The translations under genes were made by a program, and so were the position numbers. The notes under the pieces were generated by a model, which saw only the letters and a list, made by a program, of their open reading frames with translations, did no database searches and had not been told where the DNA came from. A stretch of DNA of 64,000 nt from the NCBI GenBank assembly GCA_036725605.1, contig DAIMDW010000002.1, positions 1 through 64,000 on the forward strand, read 5' to 3'. This document shows positions 1-10,161 of this stretch, piece after piece; the stretch's first letter is position 1, and each line of letters begins with the position of its first letter. The DNA comes from CALBTQ01 sp036725605 (GTDB taxonomy: Bacteria > Lernaellota > Lernaellaia > Lernaellales > Lernaellaceae).

Positions 1-168
1 GCCGGCGATCGCCGCGATGTCCATGCCGTCATCGCCGCCGTGCTGGGGCTGCTCGCCCTGGGATTGATCGGTTGCGGCGATGATGACGAATTTTGCGGCG
101 CGGTTACTCATTTCGACATACCTCAGCGGTCTCTTCTCTATCACTCTGGCAATATTTATGCCAGTTAA
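1..168 (+). CDS. C-terminal part of a small lipoprotein, cut by the window start
   Basis: Frame 1 is open from the first base to a TAA at 166-168. The visible part reads as a hydrophobic signal segment (VIAAVLGLLALGLIGC) followed by GDDDEFCG and about 22 further residues. The LIGC lipobox followed by Gly-Asp-Asp-Asp matches the three other Asp-rich lipoproteins in this window (11378, 15301, 58975), which supports the frame. There is no ATG in frame, and the only in-frame GTG would leave no charged n-region, so the start probably lies before base 1. The mature protein would be only about 31 residues, so it may be a remnant. No function can be assigned. Confidence 0.4.
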   Translation, partial: AGDRRDVHAVIAAVLGLLALGLIGCGDDDEFCGAVTHFDIPQRSLLYHSGNIYAS

Positions 169-267
169 AATATTGCGTTTGGAGCCGAAATCGGGCTGTT
201 TCAGGGCTTTTTGCCTCAGGTATTCGATACGATCGTCAACTTTTTGATACATGCCGCCCCCTTCCCG

Positions 268-1368
268 CTAGAACGAAACCGCCAGGCCCAGGGCGTACAG
301 GTTCTTCACGAAGTTGAGCCGCTGGAAATCGTAGTGGCTCCAAAATCGCGAATAGCTGGCCTGGAGGCGGAGGTATTCGTTGAAGTTGTGGGTGAGGCGC
401 ACATGCACCTGGTTGAAATTCTCGTCGTCCTCCTCGATTGAGTAACTATGTGGAATCAGAACTTTTTCCCGGCCATCGCGCACCTGGAAGATGCCCAGCA
501 GGTGCAGGTTGGTGCCGGCCACCAGGTCCTGCGAGAGCCCGAAAATCACCCGGTGGTTGTTGTAGCTGTCGCCGTAGGAGTTCGATTCGTTGAACTGGTA
601 GGTGTACGACAGGTTGATCAAAAAGGCGTTGCGCTCGAACAGCAGGGTTTGATAACGCCCGAACGTGCTGATTTCATGGAGATTATCGACGCGATTGTCG
701 TCGCCGGCGACCAGCAGGACGTTGCCGCCCTCGGGCCCGACGTTTTCGTAGGCGTTGAACGGATAAGTCTTTCGCTCGAAGCGATAGCCGGCGCCCACCG
801 AGAACGAGCGCAGGTAATCGTAGCGCAACTGCGCCCCGTAGCTCTGCTTGACGTAATCGTAATAGTCGAACTCATGAAAATCGAATTCGCTATATTCGGC
901 GCGCACTTCGGCGTTCACCGTGTCAAGAAAACGCTTGCCGGCGAAGGCCCCGCCGATCAGTTTGAGATAGTCCTCCTGTCCGTCGCGGATGTTGCGCAGT
1001 TTGCCGGTGGTCGACAGGCCGAAATAGGCCGTGGGAATCGAGTAATTCGTGAAACCGAGTTGCAATTGGTTGATCAGGGCGTCTTTGTCGTGCTCGCTGG
1101 CGTACATGCGCCCGCCAAGCTGGTATTCGGCCAGCAGCAGGTTGTTGACCGTCGGAAAGTAGTTGAACGAAAAGTCGTAGTACAACCGCCCCAGCACGTC
1201 GGTCACCGGGTCGCGGTTGGCCTGATAGACGTTGTCGTCCACTTCCATCGACAACGAAGCCAAATGCGAGAGCCGCATCTCCGCCCGCGCCCCGCCCGCC
1301 GAGAAAATCCCGAGGAGCAGGATCAGGCCCAGGATGCCGCAGAGGTTCGGTTTGCCCCTGATTCTCAT
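268..1368 (-). CDS. Outer-membrane beta-barrel protein
   Basis: The 366-residue product starts with a classical signal peptide (about residues 1-29, ending ARA before Glu). It then runs as alternating short polar and aromatic stretches typical of transmembrane beta-strands (for example NYFPTVNNLLLAEYQLGG and SFSVGAGYRFERKTY). It ends in Phe (ALGLAVSF), the usual C-terminal signal for BAM-assembled barrels. It is the last gene of a six-gene minus-strand operon, and its ATG overlaps the stop of the coiled-coil gene by 4 bp. A role as a porin or export channel for the periplasmic partner is possible but not shown. The family was not recognised more precisely. Confidence 0.75.
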   Translation of the reverse strand: MRIRGKPNLCGILGLILLLGIFSAGGARAEMRLSHLASLSMEVDDNVYQANRDPVTDVLGRLYYDFSFNYFPTVNNLLLAEYQLGGRMYASEHDKDALINQLQLGFTNYSIPTAYFGLSTTGKLRNIRDGQEDYLKLIGGAFAGKRFLDTVNAEVRAEYSEFDFHEFDYYDYVKQSYGAQLRYDYLRSFSVGAGYRFERKTYPFNAYENVGPEGGNVLLVAGDDNRVDNLHEISTFGRYQTLLFERNAFLINLSYTYQFNESNSYGDSYNNHRVIFGLSQDLVAGTNLHLLGIFQVRDGREKVLIPHSYSIEEDDENFNQVHVRLTHNFNEYLRLQASYSRFWSHYDFQRLNFVKNLYALGLAVSF

Positions 1369-2414
1369 TGCTTGTTCCCGCTATTTAGATTGCGTTGCAC
1401 GGTCGGCTTGGGCGGTTTTTCCCGCTTGCGCATCGACCGCGCCTTTTTCCGAAAATCCGCCGCCTTGGCCGAAAGCTTGGCCGACAGGCGGACGAGATAC
1501 TGCCGTTCCTCGGTCAACTTTTTGATTTCCTGCTGAATCGAAAGGGTCGCGCGATCCGACCCCGGCACGCTGTCGGATTCGCCGGCCAGGGGCGGAATGT
1601 GCAAGCCGCCCTCGCCCTGTTCGTCGGGCTGTTCCTCGTCGGGGTCCAGCACGCGCGGCTGCGCGCTTTCGCCGGTGTGGAAGCGCACGCCCTCCTGGAA
1701 GAGGTTCATTTCCGAAACGAGATCGCGCATTTCACCGGCCAGGCGCTGCTCGCGCTGGAGCACCTTGATGCGCTGGTCGATGCGGGCAATGGCGGTGCGG
1801 ATTTTCGCGACCAGATCGTCGAGAATGTCGGCCTTGTTGAGGATCTCGGCGGGCCCGTCAAGCGGTTCGATCTCGACTTTGAAGAGGCTGAAATCCTGCT
1901 CGACGGCCGCGGAAATGCGCCAGGGATCGCGTCGCTGCTGCAGGGTATAAAAACGCCGCGCCAGATCGGCTGCGGATTTTTTGTTTTTGGTTTCGCGCAT
2001 TTGGTTGATGGTGCTTTCCATCTCGCCGGTGTAGGCGTAGTAGATCTTCTTTTTCAGCTCGCGGCGCATCGAGCGGTTTTTTTCCAGCGCCTTTTCCGTT
2101 TCGTCGAGCTGCCGCGAAACCTCGAGGTTGCGCGAGAGCAGCCGTTCCAGGCGCATGCGGGCCAGCAGGCCGGGATCTTCCGCCTTGATCGTCTCGATCT
2201 CGTCGGCCAGCTTATTCTGCTCGACGAGCAGCTCGTCTTTTTTCTTGTCGAGCAGGATTTTCTCCGCCTCGTAGGCGCGGAACTGGTCGATCAGCCGCTT
2301 GATGACCGGCGGATCGGCCTCGGCCGCCCGAACGGGCGCCACCCGGACCGATCCCGCGACGATCAGCAGCAAAATCGCCAGCAAAAGGCGTACATGGCGG
2401 AACGCGGGACTCAT
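1365..2414 (-). CDS. Secreted coiled-coil protein of unknown function
   Basis: The product has 349 residues. A signal peptide (about 1-31, ending VRA) is followed by long charged helices rich in Lys, Glu, Arg and Leu with heptad spacing at about 36-135 and 285-335. The middle (about 240-285) is acidic and Pro/Gly-rich, and the C-terminus is basic (KKARSMRKREKPPKP region). No catalytic motif is visible. The start codon overlaps the stop of the NtrC-type regulator by 4 bp, and the gene's own stop overlaps the start of the barrel gene by 4 bp. It is therefore probably made together with both, and may span the periplasm as a scaffold or partner of the barrel. That role is inference. Confidence 0.65.
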   Translation of the reverse strand: MSPAFRHVRLLLAILLLIVAGSVRVAPVRAAEADPPVIKRLIDQFRAYEAEKILLDKKKDELLVEQNKLADEIETIKAEDPGLLARMRLERLLSRNLEVSRQLDETEKALEKNRSMRRELKKKIYYAYTGEMESTINQMRETKNKKSAADLARRFYTLQQRRDPWRISAAVEQDFSLFKVEIEPLDGPAEILNKADILDDLVAKIRTAIARIDQRIKVLQREQRLAGEMRDLVSEMNLFQEGVRFHTGESAQPRVLDPDEEQPDEQGEGGLHIPPLAGESDSVPGSDRATLSIQQEIKKLTEERQYLVRLSAKLSAKAADFRKKARSMRKREKPPKPTVQRNLNSGNKQ

Positions 2415-3786
2415 AAAATTCCGTACTTCTCCAGTTTGTAATACAGCGCGCTGGTCTTGATGCCCAGCATCTTGGCCGTCTCGGTTTTGACGCCGTTGGC
2501 CTTGCTATAGGCTTCCTTAATCAAATCCCGTTCCAAGTCGTCGAGAATTTCGGGCAAAGGTTTGCTGCCCAGGCGCGCGCGCAGCGTCGGCTCCTCGCCC
2601 TTGCCGGTCACGAAGGTCGGCAAATCGGCGAAGGTGATCGTCTCGCCCTCGCACAGGACGATCGCCTGCTCGAGCACGTTCTCCAGCTCGCGGATGTTGC
2701 CGGGCCACGAATAGCCCGTCAGTGCCTTCATCGCCTTTTCGTCGACCGCCTTGATGCGCTTGCGCGTACGGTCGATCAGCTTGATCAGGAAATGCTCGGC
2801 GAGCAGCGGCAGGTCGTCGAGACGATCGCGCAGCGGCGGCACCTCGAGGGGGATGATGTGCAGACGATAGTAAAGATCCTCGCGGAAATTGCCCTTGCGA
2901 ATTTCCTCTTTCAGATCCTTGTTGGTGGCGCAGACCACGCGCACGTCGACCTTGATCGTCTGCGTGCCGCCGACGCGCTCGAACTCCTTTTCCTGCAGGA
3001 CGCGCAAGAGCTTGAGCTGAATCAGCGGGCTGATGTCGCCGATTTCGTCGAGGAACAGCGTGCCCTTGTCGGCCAGTTCGAAGCGCCCGATGTGCCGCTT
3101 GATCGCGCCGGTGAACGAGCCCTTTTCGTGGCCGAACAGTTCGCTTTCCAGCAGCGTTTCGGCCAGCGCCGAGCAGTTGAGCTTGATGAACGGACCTTGC
3201 GCGCGCGGGCTGTAATCGTGGATGGCGCGGGCGATCAGTTCCTTGCCGGTGCCGCTTTCGCCGTGGATGAACACCGAGGAATCGCCGCCGGCGACCTTGC
3301 GCACGGTTTCCTTGATTTTCTCGATGGGCTCGCTTTTGCCGATCATCTCCTCGGTGGAATAGCTGGAGCTTTCGACGCGGCGCAGGTACTCGTTTTCGCG
3401 CTCGAGGCGGACGTTCTGGTGCGCCAGATCGTGATGTTCCAGCGCCTTTTCGACGCGGAAGCGCAGCTCTTCCTGGCTGAAGGGTTTGGTGATGAAATCG
3501 AACGCGCCCTTTTTCATCGCCTCGACGGCGGTTTCGATGGTGCCGTAGGCGGTGATGAGCATGACCACGGTCTGCGGCCATTTTTCTTTGACGTGTTCGA
3601 GTACGGCGATGCCGTCCATCTCTTCCATCTTCAAGTCGGACAGGACCAGGTCCATTTCGTTGAGTTCCATGATCTGCAGGCCCTCGGGCCCGTTGGCGGC
3701 CGTGTAGACCTTGTGACCCATCTTGGCGATGATCACGGCCATTCCCTCACGCATGGTCTGGTTGTCGTCGATAACCAATACCTGAC

Positions 3787-3790
<4 letters not shown>
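2411..3790 (-). CDS. Sigma-54-dependent response regulator (NtrC/AtoC type)
   Basis: The 459-residue protein has the full bacterial enhancer-binding layout. A receiver domain (about 1-120) carries acidic D8/D9, phospho-acceptor D52, T80 and K102. An AAA+ domain (about 150-380) carries Walker A GESGTGKE at 177-184, the sigma-54 contact loop as GSFTGA at 224-229 (the usual form is GAFTGA) and Walker B GTLFLDEIGD. A Fis-type helix-turn-helix closes the protein (TAKMLGIKTSALYYKLEKYG). It would drive ATP-dependent open complex formation by sigma-54 RNA polymerase once phosphorylated. The gene overlaps the upstream kinase gene by 4 bp, which is its obvious partner. Confidence 0.93.
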
Positions 3791-5232
<1,442 letters not shown>

Positions 5233-5235
5233 TCG

Positions 5236-5604
5236 CTACTCCCCGACGATCCACACGGCGCGCATCCAGTTGATTTGCGGATGTTTGCGCCCGATCACTT
5301 CCACCACATCGAAACGCACGGCTTCCGGTTCGATCCGCCGTAGGCGGCAAAATTCCTCGGCCAGCACCTCGAGCTTGCGCCGCTTGGTGCGATTGACGTA
5401 CTCCACCGGTCGGACGAGGTCGGCGCTTTCGCGCGTCTTGACCTCGACGAAGGCCAGCGTGTCGCCCTCGATCACGATCAGGTCGACCTCGCCGCGCTTG
5501 CAACGCCAGTTGCGCGCGACCACCCGGCCGCCGTTGCGGCGGATAAAGCGCGCCGCGGCCCGTTCGCCGTAATCGCCGAAGGCGCGCCCGATCAACTCGG
5601 TCAT
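5236..5604 (-). CDS. yraN: YraN (UPF0102) family endonuclease-like protein
   Basis: The 122-residue protein matches the YraN/UPF0102 family in length and motifs. The N-terminal GDYGERAAARFIRRNG is followed by a restriction-endonuclease-like core, GEVDLIVIEGD (E39, D41) and FVEVKTR (E54, K56), that is, a PD-(D/E)xK arrangement. The family is widespread, has a Holliday-junction-resolvase-like fold and has no settled role. The ATG overlaps the stop of rnhB by 4 bp (ATGA), and this rnhB-yraN pairing is common in bacteria, which supports the call. The kinase gene begins 3 bases after its stop. Confidence 0.9.
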   Translation of the reverse strand: MTELIGRAFGDYGERAAARFIRRNGGRVVARNWRCKRGEVDLIVIEGDTLAFVEVKTRESADLVRPVEYVNRTKRRKLEVLAEEFCRLRRIEPEAVRFDVVEVIGRKHPQINWMRAVWIVGE

Positions 5605-6197
5605 GGCGTTTCGTCCAACACGCCGCGAAAGCTGCGCCGGTGCAGCGGGCTGGGCCCGAGGCGGCGCAGGCCGGCCAGATGCGCGGCGGTGCCGTAGCCT
5701 TTGTTGTCGTTCCACCCGTAGCCGCCGAAGCGTTCGTGCAGGCGCAGCATGATGTCGTCGCGCGTTACTTTGGCCACGATCGACGCGGCGGCGATCGACA
5801 AACACAGCAGATCGCCTTTGACCAGCGTGCGCTGCTCGAGGCCGGTGGGCAGCTTCTGGTTGCCGTCGATCAGCAGCACGTCGGGCGTGAACGGCAGACG
5901 CGCCACGGCCGCGAGCATCGCTTCCTTGGTCTGGCGCAAAATGTCGGTGGCGTCGATCCGCCCTGCCGACCGCACGCCGACGCCCACGGCCGTCGCCCGG
6001 CTGACAATCTCCGGCAGCAAGCGACGCCGCTGTACGTCGCTGAGCATTTTCGAATCGGTGACGTGCGGCAGGTCGATTTCGGGCGGCAGCACCACGCACG
6101 CGGCGACCACCGGCCCGGCCAGACAGCCGCGCCCGGCTTCGTCGATGCCGGCCACGCGTAAACCGCGCCGCCAATAGGGGCGCTCGTAAAAGAGCAT
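5601..6197 (-). CDS. rnhB: Ribonuclease HII
   Basis: RNase HII removes ribonucleotides and RNA primers from DNA-RNA hybrids in the cytoplasm. The sequence carries the diagnostic VAGIDEAGRG motif with adjacent Asp-Glu metal ligands, later LLIDGNQKLP, and SIVAKVTRD, all in family order. The open frame extends to a TTG at 6242. I chose the ATG at 6197 because it has GAGG 5 bases upstream and gives a normal length of about 198 residues. The first 15 residues of the longer form (MTTGGELFARPEEAD) add no known element. The downstream yraN start overlaps its stop. Confidence 0.93.
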   Translation of the reverse strand: MLFYERPYWRRGLRVAGIDEAGRGCLAGPVVAACVVLPPEIDLPHVTDSKMLSDVQRRRLLPEIVSRATAVGVGVRSAGRIDATDILRQTKEAMLAAVARLPFTPDVLLIDGNQKLPTGLEQRTLVKGDLLCLSIAAASIVAKVTRDDIMLRLHERFGGYGWNDNKGYGTAAHLAGLRRLGPSPLHRRSFRGVLDETP

Positions 6198-6310
6198 GTC
6201 GGCCTCTTCGGGCCGGGCAAACAATTCGCCGCCTGTCGTCAACGCTTCCGTCCTTTACCGCTAACCGGACAGAATCATACAGGTTCTAATAACAGATGTC
6301 AAAAATCTGA

Positions 6311-6351
6311 TACTTAAAAAGAAAAACCGGAGGCGATTTGCCCCCGGTTTT
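6311..6351 (-). terminator. Rho-independent terminator after the tetraheme cytochrome gene
   Basis: On the minus strand the sequence AAAACCGGGGGC is followed by a short loop and GCCTCCGGTTTT (one mismatch), then a T-rich tract interrupted by one C at 6311-6325. It sits about 20 bases beyond the stop of the cytochrome gene (6372) and before rnhB, so it should separate the two transcription units. Confidence 0.85.
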
Positions 6352-6371
6352 CACTTTGGCTTGTAAACCGA

Positions 6372-6719
6372 TTACGCGCCGTGGCACTCGTTGCACTTGC
6401 CAAGAATCGGGCCTTTGCCCATTTTCTTGTGGCAGCCCGCGCACTGATCGTGGAACGCCTTTTTGGTGTTTACGTTTCCACCCTTGGCGCCGGTCGCATC
6501 GTGGCAGGTCGTGCAGGCCGCGGGCGTGCCGCCGGCCGGCGTTTTGTGATGGCAGTCAACGCATTTGCCGCCCAACGCATCGGTGTGTTTCTTATGCGTG
6601 AACTTGACATCGCCCTTGGTCGGGCTTTTCAGAACAAGCGTGTCGCTGACCGCAAAAACGGCGGTCACAAAAGCAAGAACCATCAATACAGCCATTAGCC
6701 CCATCAAGTGCTTTTTCAT
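6372..6719 (-). CDS. Periplasmic tetraheme cytochrome c (c3-like)
   Basis: The 115-residue protein has a signal peptide (1-23, ending VFA). It carries four CxxCH haem sites starting at C53, C69, C93 and C109, with extra histidines (H42, H45, H58, H90) suited to bis-His coordination. Size and motif count fit small class III cytochromes of the c3 type, which shuttle electrons in the periplasm. Such proteins accept electrons from soluble periplasmic formate dehydrogenases and hydrogenases, and an FdhAB of this kind is encoded at 22.2-25.9 kb. The link to FdhAB is inference. AAGGAGGAG lies just upstream of the ATG, and a terminator follows. Confidence 0.88.
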   Translation of the reverse strand: MKKHLMGLMAVLMVLAFVTAVFAVSDTLVLKSPTKGDVKFTHKKHTDALGGKCVDCHHKTPAGGTPAACTTCHDATGAKGGNVNTKKAFHDQCAGCHKKMGKGPILGKCNECHGA

Positions 6720-6852
6720 TGAGATACTCCTCCTTCAACGAAAAAGATTATTGCTATCCCTCGGGTTCGCAGGTTACTACCTTCTCTAAGCGTCTGGCAA
6801 GTACGTTTTTAACTTTCTCACCAACTTTTTGAAATCAGAGATGATTTGGCCT

Positions 6853-8850
6853 TCACGCCTCCGGCGGTTCACCGTGTTTGATCCGTTCGAGTTCCAATGG
6901 ATGCTCATGTTCCATTTCCTCTTCGCTGAGCATGCCGGTGATCCAGTGCGTGGCCATGGGTTTGACGTCCGGGTTGAACAGCACGCTGTAGAAATGCCAG
7001 ATGATGATCGCCAAGGTGGCCAGGATGGCCTCCATGTAGTGCACGATGTTGGCCACGTCGACCATCCACAGGGGCATCAGCTTGAGGGCGATTTCCTCGA
7101 ACCACAAAATCAGGCCGGTAAGCACCATGACGAAAGTGCCCCAGATCATCGCCAGGTATTCCATCTTCTCGATGTAGTTGAAGCGATCGAACTTCGGCTT
7201 GTCGCTGATGAAGCCCAGGTTGTAAGCGATCATCTCGACCAGGTCCACCGCGTCCTTGTAGCGGGGGATCATCGCCATGATGTAGCCCCGCCCGCGTTTG
7301 GTGAAGGCCGCCCAATAGCAGTGGAAGACCGCCCAACCGATCATCGCCAGCGCGGCAATGCGGTGCGTGTAGGCGCGGATCGACTCGTTGAGCTCGCCGG
7401 AGATGCCGGGGATCTTCCAGCCGAAGACCAGCGCAAAGCCGGACACCACCAGCGTCGAGAAACTGAGCATCAGCACGATGTGCTGAATGCGCTCGCTGCG
7501 CGTCAGGCGCAGGTACCGCCCTTCCAGCCGCTTGAGGCGCAGATGCTTGCGCACCTTCTTGAGCCAGTCGATCAGGTTGTGCAAGAACATGAAGCCCAGC
7601 ACGCCCGGGATCAGCCCGAGGTAAATGAACTTCACCCACCACTGCACCTTCTCGCCCAGCGACGGCGCGTCCTGCGCGATTTCGGGGTGCACGCGCCCCT
7701 GCGCCACGCCCGCGCCGATACCCGGGTGGCACTTGCCGCAGGTTTCCTGCAGGTTGCCGGCATTGACGCTGCTGGCGGGATCGGCGCTGTTGAGGATCAG
7801 GTGTGCGCCGTGGCAACTGGCGCAATTGGCCGAACGCAGATCGCCCTTCTTGAGCGCCAGTCCGTGGAAGCTGTCCATGTAGCTTTCGAAAGTGCCGCGA
7901 ATGCCGAAGCGGTTGTTGATCCGCTCGGCCTGATGGCATTGTCCGCAGACGTTGCCCACCGCCGCGTAACCGTACACCGACGAGCCTTCCGTCGCGACGG
8001 CCTGCACCGAGTGCACGCCGTGGCAATCGGTGCACGTCGGGCTGGACAGGTTGCCCTGTTTGAGCGCCGCGCCGTGAATGCCGCGCTGGTAGTCTTCGCC
8101 TTCCTGTTTGTGGCAACGCCCGCAGGTGCGCGCAACGTTCGCCTTGGCCGTGCCGCTGTCGGCGAAGCGGGCCGAGTGACTGTCGTGACAATCGGTGCAC
8201 ACGGCGTTGGTGCGTTGGCCGTCCTTCTTGCCCGCGTGCACGCTTTCCAGCCAATTGTCGTAAGCGCCGATGCCGCGTCGGCCGGGCACAACTTCCGCCG
8301 TATGGCACGAACCGCACTGGTGCGACACCTTTTCGCGCGCGATCGCGCTTTCCGGATTGGACGAAGCGAGCACCAGGTGCCCGCCGTGACAATCGGCGCA
8401 GACCGGCGCCTTGGCGTTGCCCGCCTGCACGGCGGCGAAGTGCGCGCCCTCGCGATACAGGGAAGCATATTCGTCATGGCAGGTCGTGCAATCGACGGGC
8501 GGCAGCTTGGCCATGTGCGGCGTGGCGGCGACGTTGTGGCACATCGAGCAATCGTCGCCGTGCACGGATTTTTTCATCGCCGTCGTATCGACGGTCAACG
8601 AAACGCCGGCGCGTTTGGGATCGGCCTTTTTGCCCTGCGCTTGCCAACCGGCGGGCAGCGCCTCGACCATGCCCGCACGATCTTCCGGGCTCAGTTCGGC
8701 GGCGGTGCCGTCGTGACATCCGAGGCATTCGGCGGTCGTCGGTTTTTTCGCCGCCGGTTCATCCTGGGCCAACGTGATTTGTAGCGCAAAACCGAGAAGC
8801 AGGATTAAGGAAACGCAAAGCGCCGTCCGCAACGGGCTGACATTCCACAT
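6853..8850 (-). CDS. Eleven-haem cytochrome c fused to a membrane cytochrome b domain (CbcL-like)
   Basis: The 665-residue protein has a signal segment, then eleven CxxCH motifs in about residues 40-385 (in order CLGCH, CSMCH, CTTCH, CADCH, CGSCH, CTDCH, CGRCH, CTDCH, CGQCH, CASCH, CGKCH). A membrane part (about 400-620) follows, with four to five hydrophobic helices and His residues in membrane context (RIQHIVLMLSF, THRIAALAMIGWAVFHCYW, IIWHFYSVLF), as in FdnI/HydC-type cytochromes b. This order matches Geobacter CbcL, an inner-membrane quinol:cytochrome oxidoreductase used in extracellular electron transfer, though CbcL is reported to have nine c haems. It probably moves electrons between the quinone pool and periplasmic cytochromes; direction is not shown. 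The ATG has GGGGAGAG upstream. Confidence 0.85.
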   Translation of the reverse strand: MWNVSPLRTALCVSLILLLGFALQITLAQDEPAAKKPTTAECLGCHDGTAAELSPEDRAGMVEALPAGWQAQGKKADPKRAGVSLTVDTTAMKKSVHGDDCSMCHNVAATPHMAKLPPVDCTTCHDEYASLYREGAHFAAVQAGNAKAPVCADCHGGHLVLASSNPESAIAREKVSHQCGSCHTAEVVPGRRGIGAYDNWLESVHAGKKDGQRTNAVCTDCHDSHSARFADSGTAKANVARTCGRCHKQEGEDYQRGIHGAALKQGNLSSPTCTDCHGVHSVQAVATEGSSVYGYAAVGNVCGQCHQAERINNRFGIRGTFESYMDSFHGLALKKGDLRSANCASCHGAHLILNSADPASSVNAGNLQETCGKCHPGIGAGVAQGRVHPEIAQDAPSLGEKVQWWVKFIYLGLIPGVLGFMFLHNLIDWLKKVRKHLRLKRLEGRYLRLTRSERIQHIVLMLSFSTLVVSGFALVFGWKIPGISGELNESIRAYTHRIAALAMIGWAVFHCYWAAFTKRGRGYIMAMIPRYKDAVDLVEMIAYNLGFISDKPKFDRFNYIEKMEYLAMIWGTFVMVLTGLILWFEEIALKLMPLWMVDVANIVHYMEAILATLAIIIWHFYSVLFNPDVKPMATHWITGMLSEEEMEHEHPLELERIKHGEPPEA

Positions 8851-8886
8851 TCATACTCTCCCCGCAAGGCTGCACAATTTTTCACG

Positions 8887-8916
8887 ACACTAGCAAAGCC
8901 CTTTTGCCCGTGTCAA
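8887..8916 (-). promoter_or_regulatory. Possible sigma-70 promoter for the cytochrome b/c gene
   Basis: On the minus strand a perfect TTGACA (8911-8916) is followed 18 bases later by TAGTGT (8887-8892). This places a transcription start about 30 bases upstream of the coding start at 8850. The -35 is perfect; the -10 is weak. Confidence 0.4.
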
Positions 8917-8943
8917 CAATTCTCTGATTTTGTGCGGCTTTTG

Positions 8944-10143
8944 TCAGTCGATCGACAGTTCGCCCAGGATGCCGGCGATGCGGTCGAGTCCTTTTTCGAT
9001 CTGCTCCATGGAGGTGGCATAACTTAAACGGATGTTTGCGTCCGCGCCGAAGCCGATGCCCGGCACCGCCGCCACCTGCGCCCGTTCGAGCAGGAATTTG
9101 CAGAAACTCAGCGAATCGACGATCTCGATGCCGCCGGCCGTTTGGTCGTAGTAGGCGTCGAATTTGGGGAAGACGTAGAACGCTCCCTGCGGCGCGAAGG
9201 TGGTCACGCCCGGCAGCGCGGCGAGGCGCTCCAGGATGTATTTGCGCCGGTCGGCAAAGGCGGCGACCATCATCGCCACGCAATCCTGCGGGCCCTGCAA
9301 CGCGGCCAGCGCGCCCGATTGCGCGAAGCTGGTCGGGTTGGACGTGGAATGGCTCTGCAGGAAGTTCATCTTGGTGATGAAGTCCTCGGGGCCGACGGCC
9401 CAACCGATGCGCCAACCGGTCATCGCGTAGGTTTTCGACGCGCCGCTGACGACCACCGTGCGCGCGCGCAGCTCCTCGGCGAGCGTGGGGAAGCACGTGA
9501 ATTCGAAGCCGTCGTAGACGAGCTTTTCGTAGATTTCGTCGGAGATGACCACCAGGTCCTTTTCGATGGCGAAGCGGCCGAGTTCCAGCAGTTGCTCGCG
9601 CGTGTAAGCCGCGCCGGTGGGGTTGGACGGGCTGTTGACGATCAGCACCCTGGTGCGTTCGGTCGTGTATTCGCGCAGCAGATCGACCGTGACGCGAAAG
9701 CCGGTTTCCTCGCTGGTGGGCACGATCACCGGCACGCCTTCGGCCAGGGTGACCATCTCCGGATAGCTGACCCAGTACGGCGCGGGAATGAGCACTTCGT
9801 CGCCCCGCTCCAGCAACAGTTGGAAAATGTTGTACAGCGCGTGCTTGCCGCCGCAGGTGATCACCACGTTGCCCGCCTTGGTCGGCAGGCCGTACGTTTC
9901 CTGATAGAACGCGGCCACGGCTTCGCGCAGCACGGGCATGCCCGCGGCGGGCGTATAGCGGGTGACGCCGTCGCGCAGCGCTTTGATCGCGGCTTCCTTG
10001 ATGTGCTCGGGCGTGTCGAAATCGGGCTCGCCGGCGCCGAAGGCGACGATGTCCTGCCCTTGCGCCTTGAGCGCCTTGGCCTGGGCGGAAACGGCCAGGG
10101 TGATCGACGGAGCGAGGGAACGGCAACGCGCGGCTATTTTCAT
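8944..10143 (-). CDS. aspC: Aspartate aminotransferase, class I/II PLP enzyme
   Basis: This 399-residue protein is a fold-type I aminotransferase. It catalyses PLP-dependent transfer of the amino group between aspartate and 2-oxoglutarate in the cytoplasm. Visible family features are FGAGEPDFDTPEHIKEAA near the N-terminus, TCGGKHALYNIFQ, NSPSNPTGAAYT (substrate/PLP region), SDEIYEKLVYDG, and the Schiff-base lysine in SGASKTYAMTGWRIGW. These match the thermophile/Bacillus-type Ib aspartate aminotransferase subgroup. The ATG at 10143 has AAAAGGAG about 8 bases upstream; a TTG one codon earlier is less likely. coaD ends 18 bases upstream, so the two may be co-transcribed with rsmD. Exact amino-donor specificity cannot be read from sequence. 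Confidence 0.9.
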   Translation of the reverse strand: MKIAARCRSLAPSITLAVSAQAKALKAQGQDIVAFGAGEPDFDTPEHIKEAAIKALRDGVTRYTPAAGMPVLREAVAAFYQETYGLPTKAGNVVITCGGKHALYNIFQLLLERGDEVLIPAPYWVSYPEMVTLAEGVPVIVPTSEETGFRVTVDLLREYTTERTRVLIVNSPSNPTGAAYTREQLLELGRFAIEKDLVVISDEIYEKLVYDGFEFTCFPTLAEELRARTVVVSGASKTYAMTGWRIGWAVGPEDFITKMNFLQSHSTSNPTSFAQSGALAALQGPQDCVAMMVAAFADRRKYILERLAALPGVTTFAPQGAFYVFPKFDAYYDQTAGGIEIVDSLSFCKFLLERAQVAAVPGIGFGADANIRLSYATSMEQIEKGLDRIAGILGELSID

Positions 10144-10161
10144 CAAAGGTCTCCTTTTAAA

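Noticed and set aside
6242..6371. Promoter search upstream of rnhB
   Set aside because: AT-rich but no convincing -35/-10 pair with good spacing could be chosen.
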